From contig CAXRGQ010000006.1 of assembly GCA_964230215.1 (NCBI GenBank), positions 186,001-250,000 of the forward strand: a stretch of 64,000 nucleotides of DNA, in the 5' to 3' direction. This DNA comes from JAUILH01 sp964230215 (GTDB taxonomy: Bacteria > Bacteroidota > Bacteroidia > Flavobacteriales_D > JAUILH01). The notes under the pieces are model-generated. The model was not told the DNA's origin, did not search any database, and saw nothing but the letters and a program-made list of their open reading frames with translations. Of the stretch, positions 41,338 to 50,505 are shown piece after piece. Made by a program: the position numbers and the translations under genes. Each line of letters opens with the position of its first letter. Positions within the stretch are counted from its first letter, which is position 1.

Positions 41338-42574
41338 TCTTTCAAAACGCATTATTGGAAGCATGAGCGCAAATTTTGTGCTCCTAATCGTGCAGCTTGC
41401 TATGTTGATAATTCGGAGTAGAGAATTGAGTGTGTCTGAGCAGGGCTTGAGTGCGCTTTTTATTGTAAACATTGACTTAATTGCTCAACTAAGTATGTTC
41501 ATCGGGGGCAGTGCTCTAGTGTATATGGCGAGCAGAGCGAATATGAAATCACTAGCTGTTATTAGTTATGGCTGGAGCTTAATTGCAGCATTCATAATGT
41601 TTGGCGTGTTATATCTTGTAGGCCAGCTGGACGACCAGTACTTGCTGCCTTTCTTTATCACAGGACTATTACAATGTATATATGCGGCCAATCTTAACTT
41701 GGTGCTGGGGCTGAACAGAATTTCATGGTACAATTCGCTACAAGTTATTTTAGCTGGCTCTACCCTAGGTTTACTGATTTATTTCTTTCAGGATAATGGC
41801 GCATCATTCGAAGACTTTCTTTATGCCTATTTAGGAGGTATTGGTGTGAGCACATTCTTATCATTTATTCCTCTTTGGGGACGCATTGATTGGAAAGATA
41901 AACTGGACTTGTCGGTTTTGAAAGAACTCGGAAATTATGGATTTGTAATTCAGTTAGGCAACTTTGCACAACGCCTAAATAATCGCCTTGCTCTCTATTT
42001 GCTTGAAGCTAGTTACCTTGTGGGATTGGCCCTAGTAGGTCTATTCTCAAATGGTCAATCCAGTATAGAGAAATTAATGCTTGCCTCCAGATCACTGTCA
42101 AGTGTGCAGTATGCCGAGATCTCTAATTCACGCGACGAGAAAAAAGCAGCACAACTTAGTCTGCGATTCATGCGCATCTGTATAGCACTTACATTACTCG
42201 GTATCCTTATAGTACTGCTTATTCCAGAAAGCTTATGGCTCATAGTGTTTAGCGAGAAATACGTGGGCATAAAAGATATCATGTTAGGACTTTCGCCAGC
42301 CGTTTTTATTCTTGCAGTGAGCAATATTTTTAGTCACTATTTTTCTGGTCTTGGGAACTATCGCATCAATACTGCAGCTTCTGTCTTAGGATTGGTAGTT
42401 ACTGTACTATGCGGCTATGCCATTATCCCACAATACGGTATAGAGGGTTGTATTTATACAATTTCGGCTAGTTATGCCACTACATGCTGTTTCCAGTTGT
42501 TTTATTTCAGAAAAGATGTAAAGATTTCGCTCAAAGACTTCATCTTGCGCTTAGAAGACTTGAAAATGAAATAA
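41324..42574 (+). CDS. Polysaccharide flippase (Wzx/MATE-fold)
   Basis: The 416-aa protein is polytopic, with about 12 hydrophobic segments, and starts SLSKRIIGSMSANFVLLIVQLAMLIIRSRELSVSEQGLSALFIV, the typical opening of Wzx/polysaccharide biosynthesis exporters. Overlap with the GT9 gene indicates a small envelope-glycan operon: one gene makes a glycosidic bond and the other moves the product across the inner membrane. Confidence 0.85.
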   Translation: MSSPSLSKRIIGSMSANFVLLIVQLAMLIIRSRELSVSEQGLSALFIVNIDLIAQLSMFIGGSALVYMASRANMKSLAVISYGWSLIAAFIMFGVLYLVGQLDDQYLLPFFITGLLQCIYAANLNLVLGLNRISWYNSLQVILAGSTLGLLIYFFQDNGASFEDFLYAYLGGIGVSTFLSFIPLWGRIDWKDKLDLSVLKELGNYGFVIQLGNFAQRLNNRLALYLLEASYLVGLALVGLFSNGQSSIEKLMLASRSLSSVQYAEISNSRDEKKAAQLSLRFMRICIALTLLGILIVLLIPESLWLIVFSEKYVGIKDIMLGLSPAVFILAVSNIFSHYFSGLGNYRINTAASVLGLVVTVLCGYAIIPQYGIEGCIYTISASYATTCCFQLFYFRKDVKISLKDFILRLEDLKMK

Positions 42575-42575
42575 A

Positions 42576-43622
42576 CTAAGCTAGTTTTTCAAGAAATTTC
42601 ATTGTATCCACACCATCTGCATAGTCCGCTAAATCTGGTAACTGTGCAGCTCCAAATGGAATATAGTTTTTGCCTACAACTGCCTGAATCTTTTCTTGGT
42701 GTTCCTTCAAATAGCTCTCAACTTCACTTTCGGATTGATAGCGTTGATAAAACATTACGGCCAATGGCGAATTTAAGTCAGTCGTCTCTCTAAGTATCAA
42801 AAAACCATTCTCAAGAATAGGCTCCTGATTCATCAAATAAATCGCTTTGTTATAATCATAGTTGTTCACGTATTTATTATGATTGATAACTTCTTTATGC
42901 TCATATATACCTTTAAAGAAGGTGTCTAGATCGTAATCCTGGGGAATAAATATCTTGCTCACATTTCTGCAGCCTAAGCCAAAATAGGCAAATATGTCAT
43001 CTCCTAATCCTCTCAGCTCTGCTTCATCTTCATCACCTGTTAGAATAGCTACACTGGTTCTGTTTTTCCGAATGATGTTCGGCACATGACCAAAATAGCT
43101 CTCGAAATAACGGGCCGAATTATCGCTACCCGTTGCAATAACAGCATCAAAGTTTTTCATTCGATCTACCACTAAGTGCATATAGGATATATCATCCGAC
43201 AACTTAGACATTAATTCAAGTACCATTGGCCACAATAGCTGATCTTCGCTCGACAACTTAATCAGTGCATTATGACCCGATAGTGCTACACACAGCACAT
43301 CATGAAAACCAACAAGCGGAATATTACCCGCCATTATAATACCCACATTTTTTGGCGTATCCGTTAAATTGTATTGATCTAGCCATGATCTCAGCTTGTC
43401 TTCTTCAAGCATATACGAAAGTCCTAATAGCGCACGTTTGAGGTTTGCTGAATCAAACCAAGGGTTAAAAATACTCGCTTTGTTAAGCGTAGCCTTACAA
43501 GCATCAAATTCGCTCTGATTAAGACCAGAAGAATAGTCTGTCCACTCCTCTTTTGTTGCTACATCCTTAAAGATTTTTCCTAATGTAACAAAGCAATTAA
43601 TTCTTTCGTTAACGTGAACCAT
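42576..43622 (-). CDS. Acyl-CoA reductase (LuxC-like)
   Basis: The 348-aa protein matches the LuxC/acyl-CoA reductase family: KNVGIIMAGNIPLVGFHDVLCVALSGHNALIKLSSED (nucleotide-binding), NRTSVAILTGDEDEAELRGLGDDIFAYFGLGCRNVSKIFIP with the active Cys, and NGFLILRETTDLNSPLAVMFYQ. Reaction: fatty acyl-CoA to aldehyde with NADPH. It is divergent from the ferredoxin gene; the acyl-CoA reductase, ferredoxin and serC order is common in this group. Confidence 0.9.
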   Translation of the reverse strand: MVHVNERINCFVTLGKIFKDVATKEEWTDYSSGLNQSEFDACKATLNKASIFNPWFDSANLKRALLGLSYMLEEDKLRSWLDQYNLTDTPKNVGIIMAGNIPLVGFHDVLCVALSGHNALIKLSSEDQLLWPMVLELMSKLSDDISYMHLVVDRMKNFDAVIATGSDNSARYFESYFGHVPNIIRKNRTSVAILTGDEDEAELRGLGDDIFAYFGLGCRNVSKIFIPQDYDLDTFFKGIYEHKEVINHNKYVNNYDYNKAIYLMNQEPILENGFLILRETTDLNSPLAVMFYQRYQSESEVESYLKEHQEKIQAVVGKNYIPFGAAQLPDLADYADGVDTMKFLEKLA

Positions 43623-43681
43623 ACAGTAACTTAGTTGTTATATTTGCTGCGAAATTGCAACTAAAATTTTAAATAAAGAAA

Positions 43682-44032
43682 ATGGCCATAATTATTACGG
43701 ATGAATGTATTAACTGTGGGGCATGCGAACCAGAATGTCCGAACAACGCTATATACGAAGGAGGAACTGAGTGGAGATTTGCTGATGGAACAACCTTAGC
43801 GGGTATGTTTACAGGAGCTAATACTGGTGTTGAAGTAGATGCTGATCACGAAAATGAGCCAGTTGATATGGATGTATATTATATCGTTCCTGATAAATGT
43901 ACAGAATGTGTTGGATTCCACGACGAACCGCAATGTGCAGCTGTTTGTCCAGTGGACTGTTGCGTGGATGACCCTGACCATAGAGAATCTGAAGAGCAAT
44001 TATTACAGAAGAAAGAAAGCCTACACCTATAG
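43682..44032 (+). CDS. 4Fe-4S dicluster ferredoxin
   Basis: The 116-aa protein has two cluster motifs: CINCGACEPECPNNAIYEGG and CTECVGFHDEPQCAAVCPVDCC. The second has the insertion between Cys residues seen in Bacteroidetes and Chromatium-type ferredoxins. An acidic spacer (VDADHENEPVDMD) and an acidic tail follow. Electron donor or acceptor in the cytosol. Confidence 0.92.
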   Translation: MAIIITDECINCGACEPECPNNAIYEGGTEWRFADGTTLAGMFTGANTGVEVDADHENEPVDMDVYYIVPDKCTECVGFHDEPQCAAVCPVDCCVDDPDHRESEEQLLQKKESLHL

Positions 44033-44089
44033 TCTGGCTTCATTCTTGTTACCTTTTTGACTTAATAAGTCTATAATCAAATTAGATGT

Positions 44090-45013
44090 ATGAGGTATCT
44101 GAGTGTTATCGTGTTCCTATTTGTTTCCTCGCTTGTGAGCGGGCAAAACGTCCTACGTCAGGATTTGGTGACAATGGAAGACACACTCAAAAACCAGCTT
44201 AAGAGATTACGCGCTGCAGAAACCGATGAAGATCGATTTGCCGCTAATGAGTTACTTAAGTCTACGTTAAAAAAGGTGATAGTCGTTAAAGAAGCCTTCA
44301 CCTACCCTTTTGATTCGCTCACAACTATGGGCACTTTAACTAGCCCAGACAATGAGTTCAGATTATTCAATTGGAACATTGAAAACGAAGACGGTACGCA
44401 TCAATACCATTGTTTTGTTGTGCGCGAAGAACGTGGCGATCTTAATTCATATGTTGAACTTGAAGACAAATCAAGTCAAATGGTATCACAACCCAAAAGC
44501 CAAGGATTATCCCATGACAATTGGTACGGTGCCTTATACTACAAAATCATCCCTACAAAAAAGGGGGGTAAAAAACTCTACACGCTTTTGGCTATAGACC
44601 CCAATAACAGAATGTCATGTAAAAAAGTGATAGAAGTAATGTATTTTGCAGGTAAACGTATTAAGTTTGGTTATCCTATTATTCGCGATAAAAATGGCAC
44701 TTACAAACGTTACTTTTTAGAATACCAAGCTGGGCAATACGTGGGGCTAAAACATCACACTCAGAAAGTAAAAAAGGAGGAAGTTGAATACATAGTCTTC
44801 GATCATTTATCACCAAAAGCAGAGCAATTAGAAGGCATGTACGAATACTATGTAACAGATGGAAGTTATGATGCTTTCGAGCTAGATAGTCGTGGTTATT
44901 GGGTTCTAAAAGAAGACGTTGATCAGCGTAACCCTTCTCAGAAAGGCAAGTTTAATGATCCACTGAAAAACAACTACGATCACGAGGAGAAAAACTTCTT
45001 TGACAACAAGTAG
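44090..45013 (+). CDS. Secreted hypothetical protein
   Basis: The 307-aa product has a signal peptide (LVSGQN) and a conserved-looking body: NEFRLFNWNIENEDGTHQYHCFVVRE, WYGALYYKIIPTKKGGKKLYTLLAIDPN and KRIKFGYPIIRDKNGTYKRYFLEYQ, ending KNFFDNK. It resembles conserved Bacteroidetes secreted proteins of unknown function. No T9SS tail. It lies between the ferredoxin and serC. Confidence 0.8.
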   Translation: MRYLSVIVFLFVSSLVSGQNVLRQDLVTMEDTLKNQLKRLRAAETDEDRFAANELLKSTLKKVIVVKEAFTYPFDSLTTMGTLTSPDNEFRLFNWNIENEDGTHQYHCFVVREERGDLNSYVELEDKSSQMVSQPKSQGLSHDNWYGALYYKIIPTKKGGKKLYTLLAIDPNNRMSCKKVIEVMYFAGKRIKFGYPIIRDKNGTYKRYFLEYQAGQYVGLKHHTQKVKKEEVEYIVFDHLSPKAEQLEGMYEYYVTDGSYDAFELDSRGYWVLKEDVDQRNPSQKGKFNDPLKNNYDHEEKNFFDNK

Positions 45014-45060
45014 TTCCTCAATGTTGAGAACTTCACATCATTCTTAAAATATAGGTAAGC

Positions 45061-45104
45061 TTAGTTTTAAAATAATTGTGACCTTTGTGTCGAATTAAAA
45101 CTAA
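45061..45104 (+). promoter_or_regulatory. serC upstream inverted repeat
   Basis: Perfect 10-base arms TTAGTTTTAA (45061-45070) and TTAAAACTAA (45095-45104) enclose the promoter-like GACCTTTG, 9 bases before serC. It could be an operator or a leader hairpin; the function is inferred. Confidence 0.4.
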
Positions 45105-45113
45105 ACTAAGGCT

Positions 45114-46184
45114 ATGGCTAAAATTCACAATTATAGTGCAGGACCGTGCATCTTACCTCAAGAAGTATTCAAAGAAGCATCTCAAGCAGTATTAGACTTT
45201 AACGGACTCTCAATTCTGGAAATTTCCCACAGAAGTAAGGACTTTGTGGCGGTAATGGAAGAAGCACGTGAGCTAGTGAAAGAAGTATTAAACGTTCCGA
45301 GTGGCTACACCGTTCTATTCCTACAAGGTGGCGCGAGTACAGGATTCTTAATGACCGCATACAACATGATGCGTGATAACAAGAAAGCAGCTTATGTAAA
45401 TACTGGAGCGTGGGCTGGCAAAGCCATCAAGGAGGTAAAATATGCTGGTGGTGAAGCAGTAGTTGTAGCAAGCTCTGAAGACAAGAACTTCAACTACATT
45501 CCGAAAGGATATGATATTCCTGCAGATTGTGATTATCTGCACTTAACGAGTAACAACACGATTTTCGGAACTCAATTCAAATCATTCCCTAACAGCAATA
45601 TTCCCGTTGTATGCGATATGTCATCGGACATCTTTAGTAAGGCTGTAGACGTTTCTAAATTTGATTTGATTTACGCAGGTGCTCAAAAGAACTTGGGTCC
45701 AGCAGGAACTACTGTGTACATTGTAAAAGAAGATGTATTAGGAAAATCTAGTGTAGAGATTCCGACTATGCTAAACCTAAATACACACTACAAAAAGGAT
45801 AGTATGTTTAATACACCTCCTGTGTTCTCTGTATACGTATCAATGTTGAATTTAAGATGGTTAAAAGCCAATGGAGGAATTGATTGGATTGCAAAAGTAA
45901 ATAGAGATAAAGCCGATTTACTTTACAACGAAATTGACAGAAACCCATTGTTTGAAGGGACTGCCGCCAAAGAAGACAGAAGTGATATGAACGTGACATT
46001 CGTTCTTAAAGATGAAGCACACAAAGAAGCCTTCGATCAACTTTGGAATGATGCTAATATTAGCGGAATTAAAGGACACAGATCTGTTGGTGGATATAGA
46101 GCATCTATGTACAATGCCCTTCCGCTTGAGAGCGTACAAGTCTTAGTAGATACAATGAAAGAACTAGAAAACAAAAGAGGATAA
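45114..46184 (+). CDS. serC: Phosphoserine aminotransferase
   Basis: The 356-aa protein is a class V aminotransferase: IHNYSAGPCILPQEV (SerC start motif), VLFLQGGASTGFLMTAYNM, CDMSSDIFSKAVDVSKFDLIYAGAQKNLGPAGTTV with the PLP Lys in AQKN, and FNTPPVFSVYVSMLNLRWL. It converts 3-phosphohydroxypyruvate and glutamate to phosphoserine. Overlap with the dehydrogenase gene by a single base makes a serine operon. Confidence 0.97.
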   Translation: MAKIHNYSAGPCILPQEVFKEASQAVLDFNGLSILEISHRSKDFVAVMEEARELVKEVLNVPSGYTVLFLQGGASTGFLMTAYNMMRDNKKAAYVNTGAWAGKAIKEVKYAGGEAVVVASSEDKNFNYIPKGYDIPADCDYLHLTSNNTIFGTQFKSFPNSNIPVVCDMSSDIFSKAVDVSKFDLIYAGAQKNLGPAGTTVYIVKEDVLGKSSVEIPTMLNLNTHYKKDSMFNTPPVFSVYVSMLNLRWLKANGGIDWIAKVNRDKADLLYNEIDRNPLFEGTAAKEDRSDMNVTFVLKDEAHKEAFDQLWNDANISGIKGHRSVGGYRASMYNALPLESVQVLVDTMKELENKRG

Positions 46185-47140
46185 TGAAGATTCTAGCAAA
46201 TGACGGAATTGCACCAGCTGGTGTAGAATTATTAGAAAAAAACGGCTTCACAGTCGTAACAGAAAAAGTTGAACAAGACGATTTAATTGAGGCCATCAAT
46301 AATGAAAATTATGTTGGTTTATTGGTGAGAAGTGCCACCAAAGTTAGACAGAACATCATTGATGCTTGCCCTGGTCTTAAGCTTATAGGTAGAGGCGGTG
46401 TAGGTATGGACAATATTGACGTTGACTACGCACGATCAAAAGGATTGCATGTGATTAACACCCCAGCTGCTAGCTCACAATCAGTAGCAGAGTTAGTCAT
46501 GGGACAACTTTTCTCGATTTCTCGTGGATTGTATGATGCGTCTTTACACATGCCAAGCAAAGGCGCCAGCGATTTCAAAGTATTGAAGAAGAAGTACGCT
46601 AAAGGTGTTGAATTGAGAGGCAAAACCATTGCTATTGTAGGTTTCGGCCGAATTGGACAGTCGTTAGCTTCATACGCCTTGGGGTGTGGAATGAATGTTA
46701 TTGCTGTTGACAGTAATTCGTATACCACGAGTATACCTGTTACGGTAAATGGTCAAACTATTAATGTTGATATTCAAACTACAAGCTCTTTAGATGAGGT
46801 GCTTCCTAAAGCTGACTACATTTCGCTACATGTCCCAAAACAATCAAATGGTGGGGCTGTAATCGGAGCATCTGAACTAAACAAAATGAAAGATGGTGTC
46901 AGAATCGTAAATGCGGCGCGTGGTGGAGTTATTGATGAAGACGCCATTCTTGCAGCTGTACATTCGGGCAAAGTTGCTGCAGCAGCGTTGGATGTATTCG
47001 AAAATGAACCGACACCAAGAGAAGACTTATTAAAAGCCAACAACATAGCGACTACTCCACATATTGGAGCAGCAACAGTTGAAGCTCAAGATCGAATTGG
47101 AGAAGAGCTGGCTAATCAAATCATAGAATTACTTAAATAG
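46184..47140 (+). CDS. serA: D-3-phosphoglycerate dehydrogenase
   Basis: The 318-aa D-2-hydroxyacid dehydrogenase has VGLLVRSATKVRQNIID, the NAD-binding GKTIAIVGFGRIGQSLASYALGCGM, the catalytic Arg in VRIVNAARGGVIDEDAI, Glu in ALDVFENEP and His in ATTPHIGAATVEAQ. Placement after serC supports phosphoglycerate as substrate. Short form without ACT domain, so no serine feedback site is visible. Confidence 0.93.
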   Translation: MKILANDGIAPAGVELLEKNGFTVVTEKVEQDDLIEAINNENYVGLLVRSATKVRQNIIDACPGLKLIGRGGVGMDNIDVDYARSKGLHVINTPAASSQSVAELVMGQLFSISRGLYDASLHMPSKGASDFKVLKKKYAKGVELRGKTIAIVGFGRIGQSLASYALGCGMNVIAVDSNSYTTSIPVTVNGQTINVDIQTTSSLDEVLPKADYISLHVPKQSNGGAVIGASELNKMKDGVRIVNAARGGVIDEDAILAAVHSGKVAAAALDVFENEPTPREDLLKANNIATTPHIGAATVEAQDRIGEELANQIIELLK

Positions 47141-47177
47141 AAAGTATTCTTATATTTAAGAACAAAACAGAGTAAGG

Positions 47178-48068
47178 ATGAAAAATATAGCAGTAATTGG
47201 AGCAGGAACTATGGGTAACGGAATTGCACACGTGTTTGCACAGTGCGGTTACCAGGTGAATTTAGTAGATATATCACAAGACTCGCTTGATCGTGCCATA
47301 GCAACTATTACCAAAAACTTAGATAGACAGATTAAGAAAGAAAAGATCACTGAAGCTGATAAAACGTCTACTTTAGGAAACATCACTTGTGTAACAGACA
47401 TGTCTGCAGGTGTTGCTAATGCTGATCTAGTGGTTGAAGCAGCTACAGAAAACGTAGATCTAAAACTTAAAATATTTAAGGATTTAGACAGTATGACAAA
47501 TGCTGACTGCGTTTTAGCTACTAACACATCTTCAATTTCGATTACTAAGATTGCTGCTCAAACCTCTAAGCCAGACAAGGTAATAGGAATGCATTTTATG
47601 AACCCTGTTCCGGTAATGAAATTGGTAGAGGTTATTCGTGGATATGCAACAAGCGACAAGGTATGTAGCGACATTATGGAATTATCAAAGAATCTTGGTA
47701 AGGTACCTGTTGAAGTAAATGATTACCCTGGTTTCGTTGCAAACAAGATTTTAATGCCAATGATTAATGAGGCGATTATTACACTTCATGAAGGCACTGC
47801 AGGCGTTGAAGAAATTGACACCGTGATGAAATTAGGTATGGCACACCCTATGGGTCCACTTCAACTTGCGGATTTTATTGGATTAGACGTATGCCTATCG
47901 ATACTAAGAGTACTGCAAGATGGCTATGGTGATGGTAAGTATGCGCCATGTCCGCTACTCGTAAATATGGTAACCGCTGGGAAACTTGGTATTAAATCAG
48001 GTGAAGGTTTTTACAGCTGGGGACATGGCACAAAAGATTTAATTGTAGCCGATACATTTAAGAAATAA
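47178..48068 (+). CDS. 3-hydroxybutyryl-CoA dehydrogenase
   Basis: The 296-aa protein starts with a Rossmann loop (IAVIGAGTMGNGIAHVFAQCGYQVNLVD) and has the HCDH catalytic region NTSSISITKIAAQT, MHFMNPVPVMKLVEVIRG and VEVNDYPGFVANKILMPMINEAI with His/Glu residues. It oxidises or reduces 3-hydroxyacyl-CoA in fatty acid or butanoate metabolism. Its stop overlaps the next ATG by one base. Confidence 0.95.
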   Translation: MKNIAVIGAGTMGNGIAHVFAQCGYQVNLVDISQDSLDRAIATITKNLDRQIKKEKITEADKTSTLGNITCVTDMSAGVANADLVVEAATENVDLKLKIFKDLDSMTNADCVLATNTSSISITKIAAQTSKPDKVIGMHFMNPVPVMKLVEVIRGYATSDKVCSDIMELSKNLGKVPVEVNDYPGFVANKILMPMINEAIITLHEGTAGVEEIDTVMKLGMAHPMGPLQLADFIGLDVCLSILRVLQDGYGDGKYAPCPLLVNMVTAGKLGIKSGEGFYSWGHGTKDLIVADTFKK

Positions 48069-48787
48069 TGAGAAGAATACTATTCGTTTTAGGAGCAACC
48101 CTGTCAATCTCTTGGCAGGGTTTTTCGCAAGATATAGAGGCCTTGTCCTCAAATGCAATCAAATTGGTTAAAGAAGTTCAATATCACGGAAATCTGGATC
48201 AATTTATAATGCCTGAGGATGTGTTCAAGTTCTATGCAGAATTCAAGGGTAACCAGTTTACTCAAGAAATGTATGAAGCTTATAAATCAAGTGTGAACAA
48301 ATACTTTAAATCTATCTGTTCAACTCACATGGCAGAGAACTTTGAAATAAAGGATTTTACAACATCCAACATTTCAATTAAGGGTAATTCGCGTGATAAA
48401 ATCTATTCAGCAAATATTAATGTTGAGTACTTGTTTAACACAAAAGACAAGACAACTGAACTTACTGATTTACTCTGGATAAAAGGAAAATGGTATGTAA
48501 GCGCGAGTAAAGACATGGGGCTAGCAATGATTGGTCTATCACAGGACAAAATTTGCATGTGCGTTACCATGGAGCAAAAAATGGAGCAGGAATTGGATCA
48601 AGCTGGTAATGATGAAACCCAGATTAAGAAAATAGAAGACAATTATAAAGCTATTGAAAAGGAGTGCAAAGAATTAGGCGATAAGTTTGCTTCTTACTTT
48701 GAAGAACTCAGCGATAATGAAAAAGAAGAGGTAATATCAACGATTGAGAAATGCATGGAGGAATTACCAAAACTTGAAGAGGAGTAA
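48068..48787 (+). CDS. Secreted protein with CxC module
   Basis: The 239-aa product has a signal peptide (GFSQD) and an NTF2-like middle (VFKFYAEFKGNQFTQEMYEAYKSS, YSANINVEYLFN). Its C-terminus has ICMCVTMEQKMEQEL... AIEKECKELGDKFASYFEELSDNEKEEVISTIEKCMEEL, a CxC followed by helices with Cys at fixed spacing. The next gene and the lipoprotein at 55711 share this module. Adjacent to its paralog with a 3-base gap. Confidence 0.72.
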   Translation: MRRILFVLGATLSISWQGFSQDIEALSSNAIKLVKEVQYHGNLDQFIMPEDVFKFYAEFKGNQFTQEMYEAYKSSVNKYFKSICSTHMAENFEIKDFTTSNISIKGNSRDKIYSANINVEYLFNTKDKTTELTDLLWIKGKWYVSASKDMGLAMIGLSQDKICMCVTMEQKMEQELDQAGNDETQIKKIEDNYKAIEKECKELGDKFASYFEELSDNEKEEVISTIEKCMEELPKLEEE

Positions 48788-48790
48788 ATT

Positions 48791-49852
48791 ATGATAATTA
48801 GACTGCGATACATAGTACTAGCATTATTAATTCTTGGTCAGAGCAGAGCAGATGGACAGGATTTTGGTAATACAGAAAAGTTCGGGAAGGCCTTTTTAAA
48901 AGCCATTCAGAAAGAAAAAAAGGACAAAAAAATCATTTCGTCTCCCAAAGTCTTTCAGGGCATTTTTGATGAAATGTATAATAGCCTCACATCAGATGAT
49001 GTTGAGGATAAAGAATTTGCGACAGAATTTGCAGAGCAAATGAAAAAGTTTGATGTAGACTCTTTGCAACAAGAACTGAGCGGTAAGGTAAAAACTAGTA
49101 TGGCGGACGTTCGCTCAAAATTAGCAGAGAAGGATATTGAACTAAAATCACTTGAGTATAATTATGTGCAGATAGAACTTGAGGACTTGTATCCATTTGA
49201 TTTAATATCAGGATCTATTACCCTTTTTGCAAAATCTGGTGAGCATGATGTAATTGTGACAGCATACAATTGCATCTATTATGAAGACGATTGGTATGTT
49301 GGAGATAACATTGAAGTACTTGCTGGTAAGTATGTAAAGTTCTGTAAGTGTTTGGAGCCTGAAAATAATCAGCTGCCAGAATGTGTTGAATTGAAAGACA
49401 ACTTTGAATCTGTTTATAAGGCGATGAGCGAAGATGAAAAAACGCGTTTTCAAAACGAGATAGCAGAATGCATGTCATCTGGTTTATACGGTGGTGAAGG
49501 AACAGAAGAAAAAGAAGAGGCCATGGAAGAACCGGTGGATGAATATGGTTATGAAGGTGGAGGCTATGATGGAGAAGCTTATGAAGAAGAAGCCGCTGAG
49601 GCAGTTGAAGACTATGATGACGATGGTTACCCTGAGGAGGATTATAACATATCATCAGATGAAATTAAAGAAATGAGAGCTAAACTAGATAAGCAATTCC
49701 CTGATTACTGCGAATGTCACGAGAATCACGACGAAGATGAGTGGAGAGAGAAATGTGAAGAATATGGCGTTGCTATTACAACAATGATAAAAGATGCGAC
49801 AACTGAGCGAGATTCAGAAATAATACTGAGAGCTATGGCTTGCGAGGATTAA
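48791..49852 (+). CDS. Secreted acidic protein with repeated CxC module
   Basis: The 353-aa product has a signal peptide (GQSRADGQ) and a first CxC segment FCKCLEPENNQLPECVELKDNFESVYKAMSEDEKTRFQNEIAECM. Then comes a Glu/Gly/Tyr-rich low-complexity linker (YGYEGGGYDGEAYEEEAAEAVEDYDDDGY) and a second CxC unit YCECHENHDEDEWREKCEEYG. Related to the preceding gene. Function unknown; the acidic linker is atypical of enzymes. Confidence 0.72.
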   Translation: MIIRLRYIVLALLILGQSRADGQDFGNTEKFGKAFLKAIQKEKKDKKIISSPKVFQGIFDEMYNSLTSDDVEDKEFATEFAEQMKKFDVDSLQQELSGKVKTSMADVRSKLAEKDIELKSLEYNYVQIELEDLYPFDLISGSITLFAKSGEHDVIVTAYNCIYYEDDWYVGDNIEVLAGKYVKFCKCLEPENNQLPECVELKDNFESVYKAMSEDEKTRFQNEIAECMSSGLYGGEGTEEKEEAMEEPVDEYGYEGGGYDGEAYEEEAAEAVEDYDDDGYPEEDYNISSDEIKEMRAKLDKQFPDYCECHENHDEDEWREKCEEYGVAITTMIKDATTERDSEIILRAMACED

Positions 49853-50466
49853 CGCCTCTTCTTTGCCTTACGTTCTTCCTTTGTAACTAATTTAGGCTCA
49901 GATGGAACGCTGATTTTCCCTGAGTCAACGTCTTTCATTACTCGATTAAGCGCCAAGTCTACGTTTGGGTCGAATGTCTGCTTTAAATCAGCACCACCTA
50001 ATTTGGCTAAAGACTGCCAATATAGAGCTTTTACGCCCCCTCGATACTTTTTAATAATCTCGTAAGCAGTCATACCTGTTTCGCGGTGAATTAATTTACA
50101 CAAAACATCACCATCGGTTTGACTCATGTCCAAAATGGTTTGTCGAAAATCCTCTTTTAATTGCTTATTCGCTTTTTTAGCATCTCTTTTAGCCGATTTA
50201 CTTACCTCTTCGTCAGTGATGTCTTCGTCTAAAGACGTTAATAAATCAACCGCATAAATAGCGAAAGGGTACATTTTCTTGACCCTGTACCTGTAGTTTC
50301 GGTAGTAACTATCCTTTTCAACTTTCTCCAAATCCTTAAGCACAAATACCCATCCAGTGTCCATATACACCTTTTGGTATTTACTTAAGTCAATATAAGT
50401 TGAGTCATCTTGTGCACTTGACACAGACACGGACAAAACAATCGCTATGAGAAGAAAATACTTCAT
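49849..50466 (-). CDS. DUF4294 family protein
   Basis: The 205-aa secreted protein (signal ending VSVSSAQ) has the DUF4294 body: YYRNYRYRVKKMYPFAIYAVDLLTSLDEDI, KKANKQLKEDFRQTILDMSQTDGDVLCKLIHRETGMTAYEIIKKYRGGVKALYWQSLAKLGGADLKQTFDP. The family is Bacteroidetes-specific, function unknown. The 3' end overlaps the convergent gene by 4 bases; accC lies downstream of its start on the same strand. Confidence 0.9.
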   Translation of the reverse strand: MKYFLLIAIVLSVSVSSAQDDSTYIDLSKYQKVYMDTGWVFVLKDLEKVEKDSYYRNYRYRVKKMYPFAIYAVDLLTSLDEDITDEEVSKSAKRDAKKANKQLKEDFRQTILDMSQTDGDVLCKLIHRETGMTAYEIIKKYRGGVKALYWQSLAKLGGADLKQTFDPNVDLALNRVMKDVDSGKISVPSEPKLVTKEERKAKKRR

Positions 50467-50505
50467 TCTTCTTCTATTAACGTATTTAAAGGTGAAAAGT
50501 TATAT

